From Ruegeria halocynthiae (GTDB lineage: Bacteria; Pseudomonadota; Alphaproteobacteria; Rhodobacterales; Rhodobacteraceae): a stretch of 64,000 bases of DNA. The notes under the pieces are model-generated. The model was not told where the DNA came from and made no database searches. It saw only the letters and a list, made by a program, of their open reading frames with translations. Shown here piece by piece: positions 19,408 through 28,350 of this stretch. The position numbers and the translations under genes were made by a program. The number at the start of each line of letters is the position of its first letter. Positions within the stretch are counted from its first letter, which is position 1. The stretch is taken from contig NZ_FNNP01000001.1 in NCBI RefSeq assembly GCF_900106805.1, positions 62,001-126,000 of the forward strand, given 5' to 3'.

Positions 19408-20385
19408 ATGCAGACAGACAGCCTTGCTGACAGGATATTGAACGGAGACCGCCGGGCACTGGCCCGCGCCATCACGTTGGTTGAAAGCGGTCGCGCCGAT
19501 CACCGCGTGCAGGCGACGGCCTTGCTGGACGAGTTGGCAGGTGCCGGACGTCAAGCCTTGCGGATTGGTCTGTCGGGCACGCCTGGCGTAGGCAAATCCA
19601 CATTCATCGAGAGCTTTGGCATGATGCTGACGGGGCAGGGCCTGCGCGTGGCGGTTCTGGCGGTCGATCCCAGTTCGGCGCGTTCGGGGGGGTCGATTCT
19701 GGGTGACAAGACCCGGATGGAACGCCTCAGCCGCGACAAGAACGCCTTTATCCGCCCCTCTCCCAGCCAAAGCCATCTGGGCGGCGTTGCCCGCCGCACC
19801 CGCGAGGCGATTGCCTTGTGCGAGGCTGCCGGGTTTGACGTGGTGCTGATCGAAACCGTCGGCGTCGGCCAGTCCGAAACCGTGGTGGCCGAAATGTCAG
19901 ACCTGTTCCTGTTGCTTCTGGCCCCGGCAGGCGGGGATGAATTGCAAGGCGTCAAGCGCGGCATCATGGAAATGGCCGACATGATCCTGATCAACAAGGC
20001 GGATGGTGATCTGAAGGCGACCGCCACGCGCACCTGCGCCGATTACGCGGGCGCACTACGCCTTCTGCGCAAACGCCCGCAGGACCCCGAGGGCTTTCCC
20101 AAAGCCATGACCGTCTCGGCTGTTGAAGAGCACGGGCTGGAACAAGCCTGGGACGAGATGCAGGCCCTCACTGCCTGGCGGCGCGAGGCCGGGCACTGGG
20201 TGACGAACCGGGCCACGCAGGCGCAATACTGGTTCGAACAAGAGGTCCGGCACGCCTTGCTGGCCCGTCTGTCAACGCCCCGGATGCGCGGCAGAATGGG
20301 TGAGCTTGGTGCACAGGTCAGCGCGGGGAAGCTCAGCCCCACTGCAGCTGCCGAGCAGATGCTTTCCGGGCTTTCCGACCAATAA
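19408..20385 (+). CDS. meaB: MeaB/ArgK-family methylmalonyl-CoA mutase chaperone GTPase
   Basis: G3E-type GTPase of 325 residues that protects and reloads adenosylcobalamin-dependent methylmalonyl-CoA mutase. The P-loop is SGTPGVGKSTF. Other motifs are AVDPSSARSGGSILGDKTRM, the switch region DVVLIETVGVGQSE and INKADGD for guanine recognition. The ATG at 19408 (MQTDSLADRIL) is the likely start; a GTG 24 bases upstream is possible. The mutase genes are not in this window. About 115 bases separate its start from hrpB. Confidence 0.92.
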   Translation: MQTDSLADRILNGDRRALARAITLVESGRADHRVQATALLDELAGAGRQALRIGLSGTPGVGKSTFIESFGMMLTGQGLRVAVLAVDPSSARSGGSILGDKTRMERLSRDKNAFIRPSPSQSHLGGVARRTREAIALCEAAGFDVVLIETVGVGQSETVVAEMSDLFLLLLAPAGGDELQGVKRGIMEMADMILINKADGDLKATATRTCADYAGALRLLRKRPQDPEGFPKAMTVSAVEEHGLEQAWDEMQALTAWRREAGHWVTNRATQAQYWFEQEVRHALLARLSTPRMRGRMGELGAQVSAGKLSPTAAAEQMLSGLSDQ

Positions 20386-20557
20386 CAACCTGGTCGGTTG
20401 GTCAGGGCGCGGCTGGTGACAGCATATCCGATGGTGTGTATTATATGCACCTATTGCTATGATTATGTGGTGAGTTGCTGAGTTTGAAGTTGGGTGGTGC
20501 AGAGTACGATATACTCTGATTTTTGACCGAATGGCCTGATGATGGGACGCTTCTAGA

Positions 20558-21718
20558 ATGCCCAATATCAACGGAACCAACGGCGACGACAATATCGATG
20601 TCACAAATGACAACGGTACGTTGAATGGCACGCCGCAGGGAACTCCGATTAATAATGTCCGGGGACGCGGTGGCGATGACGATATCACCATCACAGACAG
20701 TACGATTGCCAACAACGTTCTGGGTAACGCAGGCACGGACACGATCACTGTTACCAACAGCACGATCGGCGGGCGCCTTGCCAGCGGGTCCGATGCCGAT
20801 ACGGTCGATATCAGCGGTTCAACTGTGGGCAATATCAGGCTTGGTGGTGGTGATGACACACTGAACTTCATCAGCACTTCGGTATCAGGTGACATTCGCG
20901 GTGGCAGCGGAACCGACACTCTGAACCTGCCCGTTGGCACTGTGATCACCGACGATACATTTGGGGTGATCACGGTTGAAGACGGGGTCGGATATTCGAT
21001 CTCAAGCGGCACGTTCACTCTGCCGTCCGGAACGACTGTCACGTATTCGGCGTTTGAGAACGGCTCTGGTATGCCCTGTTTCACGCGCGATACGTTGATC
21101 TTGGCGCAGCAAGGGCCGATTGCGATCCAGTCGCTGCGTACCGGAGATCTGATCCCCACACTTGGACATGGCTTGCACCCAATACGCTGGATTGGGAAAC
21201 GCGAATTTGATCGAAAGGCGTTGGTGGACAATCCCCGGCTCTGGCCTGTCCGCATCTCTGCCGGGGCGCTGGGGGGCGGGTTGCCTGAACGTGATCTGCT
21301 GGTCTCACGCCAGCACCGGATGCTGGTGCAGTCCAGAATCGCCCAGCGGATGTTCGGCGCGACCGAGGTTCTGATCCCGGCCATCAAACTCACTGCAATG
21401 CCGGGCATCTATGTTGATGAAAGTGTCGAGAGCGTTGAGTATTTTCACCTCCTGTTCGATCAACATCAGGTAATCTTTGCCGAGGAAGCCCCCACCGAAA
21501 GCCTTTATACCGGTCCCGAAGCGCTGAAATCCCTCAGCGCCGCATCGCGCCGCGAAATATTCGAGATTTTTCCCGAACTGACCGATCTCGACTACTGTGT
21601 CGATCCGGCCCGTCCGATCCCGCGCGGACGACTGCAGGCGCAGCTGATCACCCGGCATTTAAAGAATAACAAACCCCTGTTGCAGTCGGTCCCGAGCTGC
21701 GCGACAAATGAATTCTGA
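20558..21718 (+). CDS. Hint-domain protein with an RTX-like N-terminal region
   Basis: Protein of 386 residues. Residues 1-150 carry repeats resembling calcium-binding RTX/beta-solenoid repeats (GTNGDDNIDV, GRGGDDDITI, GGGDDTLNF, GGSGTDTLNL). From about residue 173 a Hint_2 domain begins with PCFTRDTLILAQQGP, followed by LRTGDLIPTLGHG, RWIGKREF, LLVSRQHRMLV and VEYFHLLFDQHQVIFA. It shares its C-terminal half with the Hint protein at 7136. Proteins of this type are multicopy in roseobacters and are thought to be exported, perhaps by type I secretion; that is inference. About 170 bases upstream hold no gene and presumably its promoter. Confidence 0.88.
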   Translation: MPNINGTNGDDNIDVTNDNGTLNGTPQGTPINNVRGRGGDDDITITDSTIANNVLGNAGTDTITVTNSTIGGRLASGSDADTVDISGSTVGNIRLGGGDDTLNFISTSVSGDIRGGSGTDTLNLPVGTVITDDTFGVITVEDGVGYSISSGTFTLPSGTTVTYSAFENGSGMPCFTRDTLILAQQGPIAIQSLRTGDLIPTLGHGLHPIRWIGKREFDRKALVDNPRLWPVRISAGALGGGLPERDLLVSRQHRMLVQSRIAQRMFGATEVLIPAIKLTAMPGIYVDESVESVEYFHLLFDQHQVIFAEEAPTESLYTGPEALKSLSAASRREIFEIFPELTDLDYCVDPARPIPRGRLQAQLITRHLKNNKPLLQSVPSCATNEF

Positions 21719-21870
21719 AAGGGTGCAAAGATTTCGCCGCACCCATCTTGACCCTTCGCGTGATTCCCACTAAACGCATCCAACCAGTTTTCGGGCGCGA
21801 CTTCGGGTTGTGCCCCTTGTGATTTGGCCGAGGGCGATATGCCTGGCCTCCAGAAACAAAGGAAGAAACC

Positions 21871-22158
21871 ATGTCGCGCCGTTGCGAACTGACCGGAAAA
21901 GGCCCGATGACTGGCAACAATGTCAGCCACGCCAAAAACAGAACTCGTCGTCGTTTTCTGCCCAACCTGAACGACGTTACCCTGCAGTCCGAAACTCTGG
22001 GTCGTGGCGTCAAGCTGCGCATCTCGGCGGCTGCCCTGCGCTCGGTCGATCACCGCGGTGGTCTGGACGCGTTCCTGGCGAAAGCCAAGGACGATGAGCT
22101 GTCCAACAACGCGCTGAAAGTGAAGAAAGAAATCGCCAAGGCACAAGCTTCGGCCTAA
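21871..22158 (+). CDS. rpmB: 50S ribosomal protein L28
   Basis: Ribosomal protein of 95 residues of the large subunit. The start [25 protein letters not shown] is the classic L28 signature, with [15 protein letters not shown] following. The ATG is preceded by AGGAAGAAACC. A strong terminator follows 24 bases after the stop. It is a monocistronic gene between a Hint-protein gene and a gene-poor stretch. Confidence 0.98.
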   Translation: MSRRCELTGKGPMTGNNVSHAKNRTRRRFLPNLNDVTLQSETLGRGVKLRISAAALRSVDHRGGLDAFLAKAKDDELSNNALKVKKEIAKAQASA

Positions 22159-22182
22159 TCCTTTCTTACGCTCGAAATTCCG

Positions 22183-22213
22183 GCCCTGTACCTTGCGGTG
22201 CAGGGCTTTTTTT
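22183..22213 (+). terminator. Rho-independent terminator of rpmB
   Basis: A ten-base stem GCCCTGTACC and GGTGCAGGGC (one G-T pair) with a TTGC loop is followed directly by a run of T. Placed 24 bases after the rpmB stop. Confidence 0.9.
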
Positions 22214-22347
22214 GTACCTGATACGCAGGCATTTCCCCAGATTGTTTTCAGTTCGAATATTAATTCGTATTTTTCGTGACATTGTTCACATACAGATTGA
22301 AAAACTCCACATATGTTTGTGCTTATTTCATTGAGGAGATGGACCTC

Positions 22348-22491
22348 ATGCCATTAAAATTAAAGAGTTTTCTGTTCCTGTTGCCCGCTTCGATCGCAGC
22401 CGTTCTGATACGTTGCACCCGGATGCAGCGCCGGGTGAATCGCTTACATACCGGAATGAATGCGGGGGCGGTCAAGTCGCCCAGATCCTGA
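22348..22491 (+). CDS. Possible 47-residue small protein
   Basis: A short frame beginning MPLKLKSFLFLLPAS after a convincing ribosome binding site (GAGGAG, nine bases upstream). The product would have one hydrophobic segment (SFLFLLPASIAAVLI) followed by a basic tail rich in arginine. An in-frame ATG nine bases earlier is too close to the binding site. I do not recognise the family, and the surrounding 400 bases between rpmB and the next gene are otherwise empty. It may be a real small membrane protein or chance. Confidence 0.3.
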   Translation: MPLKLKSFLFLLPASIAAVLIRCTRMQRRVNRLHTGMNAGAVKSPRS

Positions 22492-22563
22492 TGCGGGCAT
22501 ACTGTCTCAGGCCTGCCTTTCCGCTTGAAGCAGGCCGGAGGCCGGGCGTATATCCGGCTTGTT

Positions 22564-22914
22564 ATGATAGGTGTTTTCCGCAACCTTCTGCCTTTCGCGC
22601 TCTCTCTGCTGGTGGTTCTCACCGGGCAGGGTGTGGCCGAATCGCGAGGGGTTGATCAGGCGGTCGGCCAAATGGTGCTGTGTACCGGCACTGGCCCTGT
22701 CGTTGTGTATATGGACGAGGACGGTCAGCCGACGCGCGCACCGCACTATTGCCCTGATTATGCGCTGAATCTGCTGGGAGCGGTTCATCAGGCACAGACT
22801 GATGTGCCTCCGGCTCCGCCGCGGGTGCTGCCCGAGCTGCCGCGCCGCGTCGACAACCAGATAGCGGCCCCATTGCCGAAGAGACCCGCGCGCGCGCCCC
22901 CTGCGTTGACCTGA
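22564..22914 (+). CDS. Small exported protein upstream of the copper chaperone
   Basis: Protein of 116 residues with an N-terminal signal-like segment (NLLPFALSLLVVLTGQGVAES), two cysteines in MVLCTGTGPVVVYMDEDG and PHYCPDYALNLL, and a proline-rich tail. The pattern resembles the DUF2946-like proteins seen next to copper-handling genes. A PCuAC chaperone gene starts 44 bases after its stop, so a shared role in periplasmic copper delivery is a reasonable inference. The start is uncertain: ATG at 22564 has no good binding site, and a TTG lies 39 bases upstream. Confidence 0.65.
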   Translation: MIGVFRNLLPFALSLLVVLTGQGVAESRGVDQAVGQMVLCTGTGPVVVYMDEDGQPTRAPHYCPDYALNLLGAVHQAQTDVPPAPPRVLPELPRRVDNQIAAPLPKRPARAPPALT

Positions 22915-22958
22915 TCCAACCCCTAATACAATCCGACAGAATTCACAGGAGAGGCGCA

Positions 22959-23423
22959 ATGACCCTCAAATCCACTCTGCTTGCAACTTTGACTACGCTT
23001 TCTTTGGCTTCGGGCGCTTGGGCTGCCGATGTCATCGTTGTTGACGATGCATATGCGCGGTCCTCTGGCAAATCTGCCAAGGCCGGTGCAGCCTTTATGA
23101 TGATCGAGAACCACAGTGACACGGATGACCGGCTGATTGGCGTGACCTCGGATGCGGCGGGCCGCGTCGAGTTGCACACCCACAAGATTGATGAAAACGG
23201 CGTGGCAAAGATGGTGCATGTCGAGGAAGGCTTTGCCATCCCTGCAGGCGATACCCGCATGCTCAAGCGTGGTGGCGATCACGTCATGTTCATGGGCCTC
23301 AAAGCTCCGTTCGAACAGGGCGCAATGGTTCCGGTAACGCTGATCTTCGAACAGGCCGGTGAGGTCGAGATCGAAGTCCCCGTCGATCTTGAGCGTAAGG
23401 ACGCGGGCGGGCATTCGAACTAA
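22959..23423 (+). CDS. Periplasmic copper chaperone PCu(A)C
   Basis: Secreted protein of 154 residues of the PCuAC (DUF461) family that carries Cu(I) to the CuA site of cytochrome oxidase, often with Sco proteins. A signal peptide ends near LASGAWAA. The copper motif of histidines and methionines is visible as ELHTHKIDENGVAKMVHV...DTRMLKRGGDHVMFMG. The final residues contain an additional GGHSN. AGGAGAGGCGCA precedes the ATG. It is probably co-transcribed with the preceding small exported protein. A bidirectional terminator follows about 90 bases downstream. Confidence 0.93.
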   Translation: MTLKSTLLATLTTLSLASGAWAADVIVVDDAYARSSGKSAKAGAAFMMIENHSDTDDRLIGVTSDAAGRVELHTHKIDENGVAKMVHVEEGFAIPAGDTRMLKRGGDHVMFMGLKAPFEQGAMVPVTLIFEQAGEVEIEVPVDLERKDAGGHSN

Positions 23424-23512
23424 GGCCAGTTTTCGGGCCGCCCACAACGCGCCCCGATCGGAGAACCGCGAGCAAACCGCAAGTTAGTCGCGCAGCCTTC
23501 AATCACGCATCA

Positions 23513-23535
23513 GGCCGGGCAATGCCCGGCCTTTT
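23513..23535 (+). terminator. Terminator between the PCuAC and HdeD genes
   Basis: Inverted repeat GGCCGGGC, AAT, GCCCGGCC followed by TTTT on the plus strand. It lies between two convergent genes and could serve both. Confidence 0.75.
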
Positions 23536-23538
23536 GCA

Positions 23539-24147
23539 TCAGCGGTTGATGACCCGCATATCCAACCGGTCCCCCGCCCGTTTGAACCGGGCGGCCAGAA
23601 AGAACATCGCGACCGCCGAGGTCAATGCGAAGAATGCGATTGCCCAGCCCAGCGCCACCATTCCGCTGCCGGGCCAGAAGATCAGGATCAAGCCGATGAT
23701 CAGGGCGAAGATGCCCGAGTTGCGCACTGTCGCACGCTCGGGGTCTTGCGGGTGCATCTGAGGCAGCGCCATGAATGAGCCGATGGCCACAAACAGCGCC
23801 ATTGCCCCCATCAGCGTAAAGGCCAGCCAGGCGACGCCCTGCGGCCAGATCAGCAGCACCAGCCCGATGATCGCAGCGCCGATCCCGAAGCCGCCCATCA
23901 CTCCGCGCCGCCCAAAGCCCAGCCATGTCAGCGCCCCGTCCAATATCAGCAGCACACCCACCAGCCGCAGCAGGAGTGAGATGCTGCCGGTCGGCCAGAA
24001 CAGCGCCGCGATGCCGACCAGCCCGGCCAGCACCCCGCGCAGCAAAAAGGTCCACCACAGGCTGGCTAGATTGGTGCTCAGCGTGTCACGGGCATTGACG
24101 GTCTCGTCGTCGAGGATTTCACCTTGTCGGGGGGGCTGATCGGTCAT
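23539..24147 (-). CDS. HdeD/DUF308-family membrane protein
   Basis: Inner-membrane protein of 202 residues with six hydrophobic segments in short repeated pairs, such as GVLAGLVGIAALFWPTGS and FALIIGLILIFWPGSGMVAL. This repeated motif with a WP turn is the hallmark of DUF308/HdeD. E. coli HdeD is linked to acid resistance at high cell density, but the molecular function is unknown. A hydrophilic N-terminal tail of about 30 residues precedes the first helix. It lies 63 bases downstream of cobB on the same strand. Confidence 0.88.
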   Translation of the reverse strand: MTDQPPRQGEILDDETVNARDTLSTNLASLWWTFLLRGVLAGLVGIAALFWPTGSISLLLRLVGVLLILDGALTWLGFGRRGVMGGFGIGAAIIGLVLLIWPQGVAWLAFTLMGAMALFVAIGSFMALPQMHPQDPERATVRNSGIFALIIGLILIFWPGSGMVALGWAIAFFALTSAVAMFFLAARFKRAGDRLDMRVINR

Positions 24148-24210
24148 CGGATTCTCGCGGGTAGTTGGGTTTTCAACAGCATAGACGAGGTTTCCACCCG
24201 ATGTCTTCCC

Positions 24211-24915
24211 CTATCGGCTGCCGGCTTTGGCCAACACCGCGTCTACCCAGCGGGGCACTGCTTCGGACGCAGGACCCAGGTATGTCTCGTCAAACTCCGA
24301 CGCCCCGGCGGATGGCTCCAGGTTCAGCTCAACCGTCCGCGCGCCTACGGCCTGCGCCTGCTGCACAAAACCCGCGGCCGGATAGACCTGACCCGAGGTG
24401 CCGATTGAGGCAAACAGCGCTGCGCCCGCCAAATGGTCAAAAATCTCATCCATAAAGTATGGCATCTCGCCAAACCAGACGACATCAGGCCGGGCCGAAG
24501 GTTGATGACAGGCAGGGCAGGGCTCGCGCACCTTCATCTCGGGCGGCGAGGTCCAGCGGTGTTCGCAAGCGCCACATAGGGCGCCTGCCAACGTCCCGTG
24601 CATGTGGATGACATGCCTCGCACCTCCGGCTTCGTGCAGGCCATCGACGTTCTGAGTGACGATGATCACCTCACCGGGCCAGTCCTTCTGCAACCGGGCC
24701 AGCGCCTGATGGGCGGCGTTGGGCTGCGCCTTGGCGGCTTGCACCCGGCGCGCGTTATAAAACCTGTGCACCAGCGCCGGGTTGCGGGCAAAGCCCTCGG
24801 GCGTGGCCACATCCTCGATCCGGTGCTGCGCCCAAAGTTCCCCTTCGTCGCGAAACGTGCCCAGCCCGCTTTCGGCCGAAATCCCGGCCCCGGTCAGAAT
24901 GACGATCTTTTCCAT
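24211..24915 (-). CDS. cobB: NAD-dependent protein deacylase, sirtuin class
   Basis: Sir2-family enzyme of 234 residues that removes acetyl or succinyl groups from lysine using NAD. Motifs are LTGAGISAESGLGTFRD, TQNVDGLHEAGG, and the catalytic histidine in VIHMHGT. A zinc-binding pair is seen as CGACEHRW and CPACHQ, followed by RPDVVWFGE. The NARRVQAA region has the Tyr/Arg pair typical of class III desuccinylases. The ATG at 24915 follows GAGGCGGGT. It is divergent from the phosphatase gene, with only 28 bases between the starts. Confidence 0.94.
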   Translation of the reverse strand: MEKIVILTGAGISAESGLGTFRDEGELWAQHRIEDVATPEGFARNPALVHRFYNARRVQAAKAQPNAAHQALARLQKDWPGEVIIVTQNVDGLHEAGGARHVIHMHGTLAGALCGACEHRWTSPPEMKVREPCPACHQPSARPDVVWFGEMPYFMDEIFDHLAGAALFASIGTSGQVYPAAGFVQQAQAVGARTVELNLEPSAGASEFDETYLGPASEAVPRWVDAVLAKAGSR

Positions 24916-24943
24916 ACCCGCCTCTCGCGCTACACCCGTTCCC

Positions 24944-25387
24944 ATGACACACCGTATCCTTTTCGTCTGCCTGGGCAATATCTGCCGTTCGCCAGCTGCC
25001 GAGGGCGCCTTTCGCGCCCGCGCGCCGCATCACACAACCGACAGCGCCGGAACCTCGGGCTGGCATATCGGAGACCCGCCCTATGGCCCGATGCAAAAGG
25101 CCGCCCGCGCCCGCGACATCGACCTCAGCGACCTGCGGGCGCGCCAGTTTGTGGCCGAGGATTTTGACCGGTTTGATCTGATTATTGGGATGGATGCCGA
25201 GAATATCACTAATATCGAAAACCTGCGCCCCGATGGAGCAGAGACCCCGGTTCGTCTGCTGACCGATTTCGCACCCCATACCGGGGCCGATCACGTCCCA
25301 GACCCGTACTACACCCGTGATTTCGACGGAGCGCTGGACTTAATTGAAGAATCGGTGAAGGGGCTTGAGGCGCGTCTTCGCACATAA
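24944..25387 (+). CDS. Low-molecular-weight protein tyrosine phosphatase
   Basis: Cysteine phosphatase of 147 residues. The active-site loop is VCLGNICRSP (CX5R-S) right after the first strand, and the general acid is in DPYYTRD near the C-terminus. It may act on tyrosine phosphate of proteins or, as in some bacteria, on regulators of exopolysaccharide; neither is shown by the neighbours. The true start is the ATG at 24944 (MTHRILFVCLGN). The open frame continues upstream, antisense to cobB, without meaning. Confidence 0.93.
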   Translation: MTHRILFVCLGNICRSPAAEGAFRARAPHHTTDSAGTSGWHIGDPPYGPMQKAARARDIDLSDLRARQFVAEDFDRFDLIIGMDAENITNIENLRPDGAETPVRLLTDFAPHTGADHVPDPYYTRDFDGALDLIEESVKGLEARLRT

Positions 25388-25569
25388 GTTCAATAACCAA
25401 ATTCACTCAAATTCAGAAATTGAACAAGGATCAACGACCTTAGCGGGGTTAAGCGCCTTAGTCTGGCACAACCGCATATGTTTACAATTAGGTTCAAAAT
25501 AATGCGGACTCATTTGGGCTGTGGGCGGCACCGTTGAGCGAATACAAAGTGTTAAAGTGGTTCAAGGAT

Positions 25570-26829
25570 CTACTTCTCAACCGTGTATGCTGGATGCCAA
25601 GCGGGGATATGCCAGTCATAACCGCGCTGAAGACATAGCCCTTCTTGATGATAATAAGAAAGCCCAACCGAGACCGACCTGGAAAGATCGTCGGTCGGTC
25701 GGCTTAAATCCCGATCTAAGTGGCTCGGGCGTGTAAATGGAGGAAGGTCCAGCTTTTGCTCCAAGGCAGTGAGGAGATTTAAAATGGTGTTGCTAGCAAA
25801 GCCGTGATGACCTTCATCCTCCTCTTTCTGCGGATACGAGAGCGAGTGGTATTGATAAAATCCGGTATTCCATCTTTGCAATACCGCTTCGAACGCATCT
25901 CGGAGCGTTGTTTCTCCTCGCTCCTTTTGCATCTTCAGTTCCCAGTCCAGAACTTCCCAAGAGATCATTCCAACTATAAAGTGCCACGCGGTTAAACGAT
26001 CGCATTCCGGTTGTTCCAAAATCCAGAAAGCTGCTTCTAAGCGGTCGCTCACATATTCTTCGAATTCGGTTGCAATATCATTCCAGAGCTTGATATCAGG
26101 GTGTTCTAATGATCTGAGGAAAGGCAGCCATCCGTTCGCTAAAAGGTGCTGTGCGGAATTGCTTCCTCCGACCCGTTGGAGCCAGTCCGAAGACGCTTTT
26201 GCTTTAACCCCGATCGATGCTTTTCTTTGCTCTAGAACAGCCCCCAAATTTGCAAAAGACTTAACTATCGCGATCCCTTTGAGCCATTTAGATCTTTCAG
26301 ATATTTTACTTTCTCTCTCAAAGTGACTTCCAAACATCTTGAGTTGATAAAGCGAGCGAATTTCGTCATCAGTCAACGGAGATAACTTACTCGTCTTGGC
26401 CGGCCCCGAGCTCCATTTCTCTGGCAATATAGTGTGAAGCATATTTCTAATCAGATCACCGAGCGTCGAGATATCGTTGATGATGCTCTCGTCGTTTTGC
26501 AGGTCACGCCAGGCGAAGAAATTTGATGCCAAATGCACGGCAATAATTTGCTCGACACTGTACTTATCCCGGTCCGCTTGGGCGCTTAGGCTTGCGATGT
26601 CATCATCAAGAGAAGCCCACAGCACGGGGCTACTCATTGTATAAGCCAAGAACTCTAACATCCCTGATCGATCTTCAGGGGGGAGTGAAGGTCTTATTTC
26701 AGAATTCATGAGGCCCGTGCTTCTCCGAAGCGCTCTGCACTTTGCTTCTGATTTAGAGCGTTTTCGCTTAACAATGAAAGGTACCGATGCAAGTCCGAAG
26801 ACTATGCCGAGTATCAATAAAATAGCCAT
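25570..26829 (-). CDS. Unknown membrane-anchored protein
   Basis: Protein of 419 residues that I do not recognise. One N-terminal hydrophobic segment (ILLILGIVFGLASVPFIV) followed by KRKRSKSEAK suggests a membrane anchor with the bulk in the cytoplasm. The body is helical and rich in charged residues and tryptophan, with no known catalytic motif. Base composition is distinctly AT-richer than the flanking phosphatase and LysR genes, and it stands alone, so lateral acquisition is likely. It lies 42 bases downstream of the LysR gene on the same strand but need not share its promoter. Confidence 0.7.
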   Translation of the reverse strand: MAILLILGIVFGLASVPFIVKRKRSKSEAKCRALRRSTGLMNSEIRPSLPPEDRSGMLEFLAYTMSSPVLWASLDDDIASLSAQADRDKYSVEQIIAVHLASNFFAWRDLQNDESIINDISTLGDLIRNMLHTILPEKWSSGPAKTSKLSPLTDDEIRSLYQLKMFGSHFERESKISERSKWLKGIAIVKSFANLGAVLEQRKASIGVKAKASSDWLQRVGGSNSAQHLLANGWLPFLRSLEHPDIKLWNDIATEFEEYVSDRLEAAFWILEQPECDRLTAWHFIVGMISWEVLDWELKMQKERGETTLRDAFEAVLQRWNTGFYQYHSLSYPQKEEDEGHHGFASNTILNLLTALEQKLDLPPFTRPSHLDRDLSRPTDDLSRSVSVGLSYYHQEGLCLQRGYDWHIPAWHPAYTVEK

Positions 26830-26871
26830 CCAGCTTACAAAATTACCTTTCTCAGTTCGAAGAGCTTCAAT

Positions 26872-27813
26872 TCACCCCATCACCTTCAACTGCCCACTTA
26901 GCCACGGCACCTGCGCGACCGCTGGATCAACGATCTGGCTCTGCATCAGCCGGCGGATCATGTCTGCAATCTCCTGCGGCACCTGATCCGACCAGTCGTT
27001 GCGTGTAAAAAGTGAGATTGTACGCGCGAATTCTCCAAATGGGGCCGGGTGCGCCTCCATTCCGTCATGGAACCTCGCTGCGCGCATATAGCCCAGCGGC
27101 GTGGTGATCGCCCATCCGAGACCCCGCGCAACCATCGCCATCAACGCGAGGTGGGAGCCGATTTCGAACCGTTCCTCGAACTCCAATTGCTGCCGGGCCA
27201 GGTGGCCCTCGATCTGACGGCTGATCAACTGCTCGCGCGCATAGCGTAGAAACGGAAGATGCTGTATGGGCTGTTCGGCCCCTTTGGGCGCAACCAGAAT
27301 GAACGGATCCTGCACCAGAGGGTATTCGACCACGCCCTCCAGCACTTCGCCGGTATGGGCTGAGACGGCCATGTGCAGCCGCTGTGCCGCCAACGCTTCG
27401 AACAGATCAAGGCTCGACAGGGTGATCAGCTTGAACTTCGACCGGGTCAGACTGTCGGCCAGCAACGTGGCCAGCCGGGGCGTTAGGTCATTGTCAAAAT
27501 CGTCGATCAACCCGATGGACAGGGTGGTCAGATGGCCCAGATCCATCACCGCCAGTTCGCTCTGTGCCAACTGCAACTCGGCCAACGCCGCCTCGGCCCG
27601 CGCCAGAAAGCTGCGCCCGGCCTGCGTTAGCCGCATTGGCCGCCGCCCGTGATCCACCAGTTCGGTGCCCAAAGCCTTTTCCAGATTGCGCAACTGCTGG
27701 CTCACCGAGGGCTGGCTGAGCCCGGTGATCTCGGCGGCCTGCGCCACCGATCCCGTCCGTGCCAGTGCCTCGAACACTTCAAGGCCCCGCAGGGTCAGCC
27801 CTTTCATTACCAT
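26872..27813 (-). CDS. LysR-family transcriptional regulator
   Basis: Regulator of 313 residues. The N-terminal winged helix-turn-helix reads LTLRGLEVFEALARTGSVAQAAEITGLSQPSVSQQLRNLEKALGTEL, and the remainder is the LysR substrate-binding fold (ILVAPKGAEQP, GLGWAITTPLGYMRA). The ligand is not known, and no obvious target operon stands divergently. The start is ATG at 27813, with another ATG six bases in. A small secreted-protein gene lies upstream on the same strand. Confidence 0.93.
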   Translation of the reverse strand: MVMKGLTLRGLEVFEALARTGSVAQAAEITGLSQPSVSQQLRNLEKALGTELVDHGRRPMRLTQAGRSFLARAEAALAELQLAQSELAVMDLGHLTTLSIGLIDDFDNDLTPRLATLLADSLTRSKFKLITLSSLDLFEALAAQRLHMAVSAHTGEVLEGVVEYPLVQDPFILVAPKGAEQPIQHLPFLRYAREQLISRQIEGHLARQQLEFEERFEIGSHLALMAMVARGLGWAITTPLGYMRAARFHDGMEAHPAPFGEFARTISLFTRNDWSDQVPQEIADMIRRLMQSQIVDPAVAQVPWLSGQLKVMG

Positions 27814-27877
27814 GCAACATACCTTTCGCTGCGCCTTTCTGGGGCGCAGCGTGCATCAGGTCAAGGATTGACAGGGG

Positions 27878-28186
27878 TTAGCTACAGATCGCCTGCGCCA
27901 TCTGGCCAAAGTTCTGATACCGATCCCACAGCGCATCATCGCGCGAAGTCTGCGACATCTTCAACTCCTGCGCCTGATGGGGGTCAGTGAACCATTTGGC
28001 CACGGTCTTCTGATCGCTGCGCGTCAGCGCCTGATTGGCCACCCGTTGAATGCAACTGCACCGATCCCGCGTCGCCGCCGACCGGTCCGACGCCATACAC
28101 GCCCGTTTGATCTGCGCCGCGTCCGCAACCGGAGCCACCGCCGTCAGCGATGCCGCACAAAATGCGATAAGGAGGAACTGTTTCAT
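27878..28186 (-). CDS. Small secreted cysteine-containing protein
   Basis: Protein of 102 residues with a signal peptide (MKQFLLIAFCAASLTAVAPVADA). The mature part has cysteines in RACMASDRSAATRDRCSCIQRVANQALT and near the very end (QAICS), which could form two disulfides. The ATG at 28186 follows GAGG by eight bases. The pattern is familiar from short conserved proteins of Rhodobacteraceae with no assigned function. Predicted location is periplasmic. Confidence 0.8.
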   Translation of the reverse strand: MKQFLLIAFCAASLTAVAPVADAAQIKRACMASDRSAATRDRCSCIQRVANQALTRSDQKTVAKWFTDPHQAQELKMSQTSRDDALWDRYQNFGQMAQAICS

Positions 28187-28327
28187 ACTCGAGCCTCGTT
28201 TTTTGCCTGCCCGGACGGGTCTGTTGCCCCTCTCGGTCTGCGCGGCAGTATGAATCAAACTGGATTCGGGATCAATTGGGTGGTTCGAAAAAGTGAATAC
28301 ACGAGTCGGAAACATCCCACCCCGTAG

Positions 28328-28345
28328 GCCGGGCTTCAGCCCGGC
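28328..28345. repeat. REP-like palindrome GCCGGGCTTCAGCCCGGC
   Basis: A perfect inverted repeat at the 3' end of the following minus-strand gene. It belongs to the same GGGCTTCAGCCC type as the cluster at 32813-32959 and may be a repetitive extragenic palindrome that also acts as a transcript end. Confidence 0.65.
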
Positions 28346-28350
28346 ACTGG

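Noticed and set aside
19294-19776. Upstream extension of the hrpB frame
   Set aside because: It would overlap meaB on the other strand, has no homology, and the ATG at 19293 starts the conserved domain.
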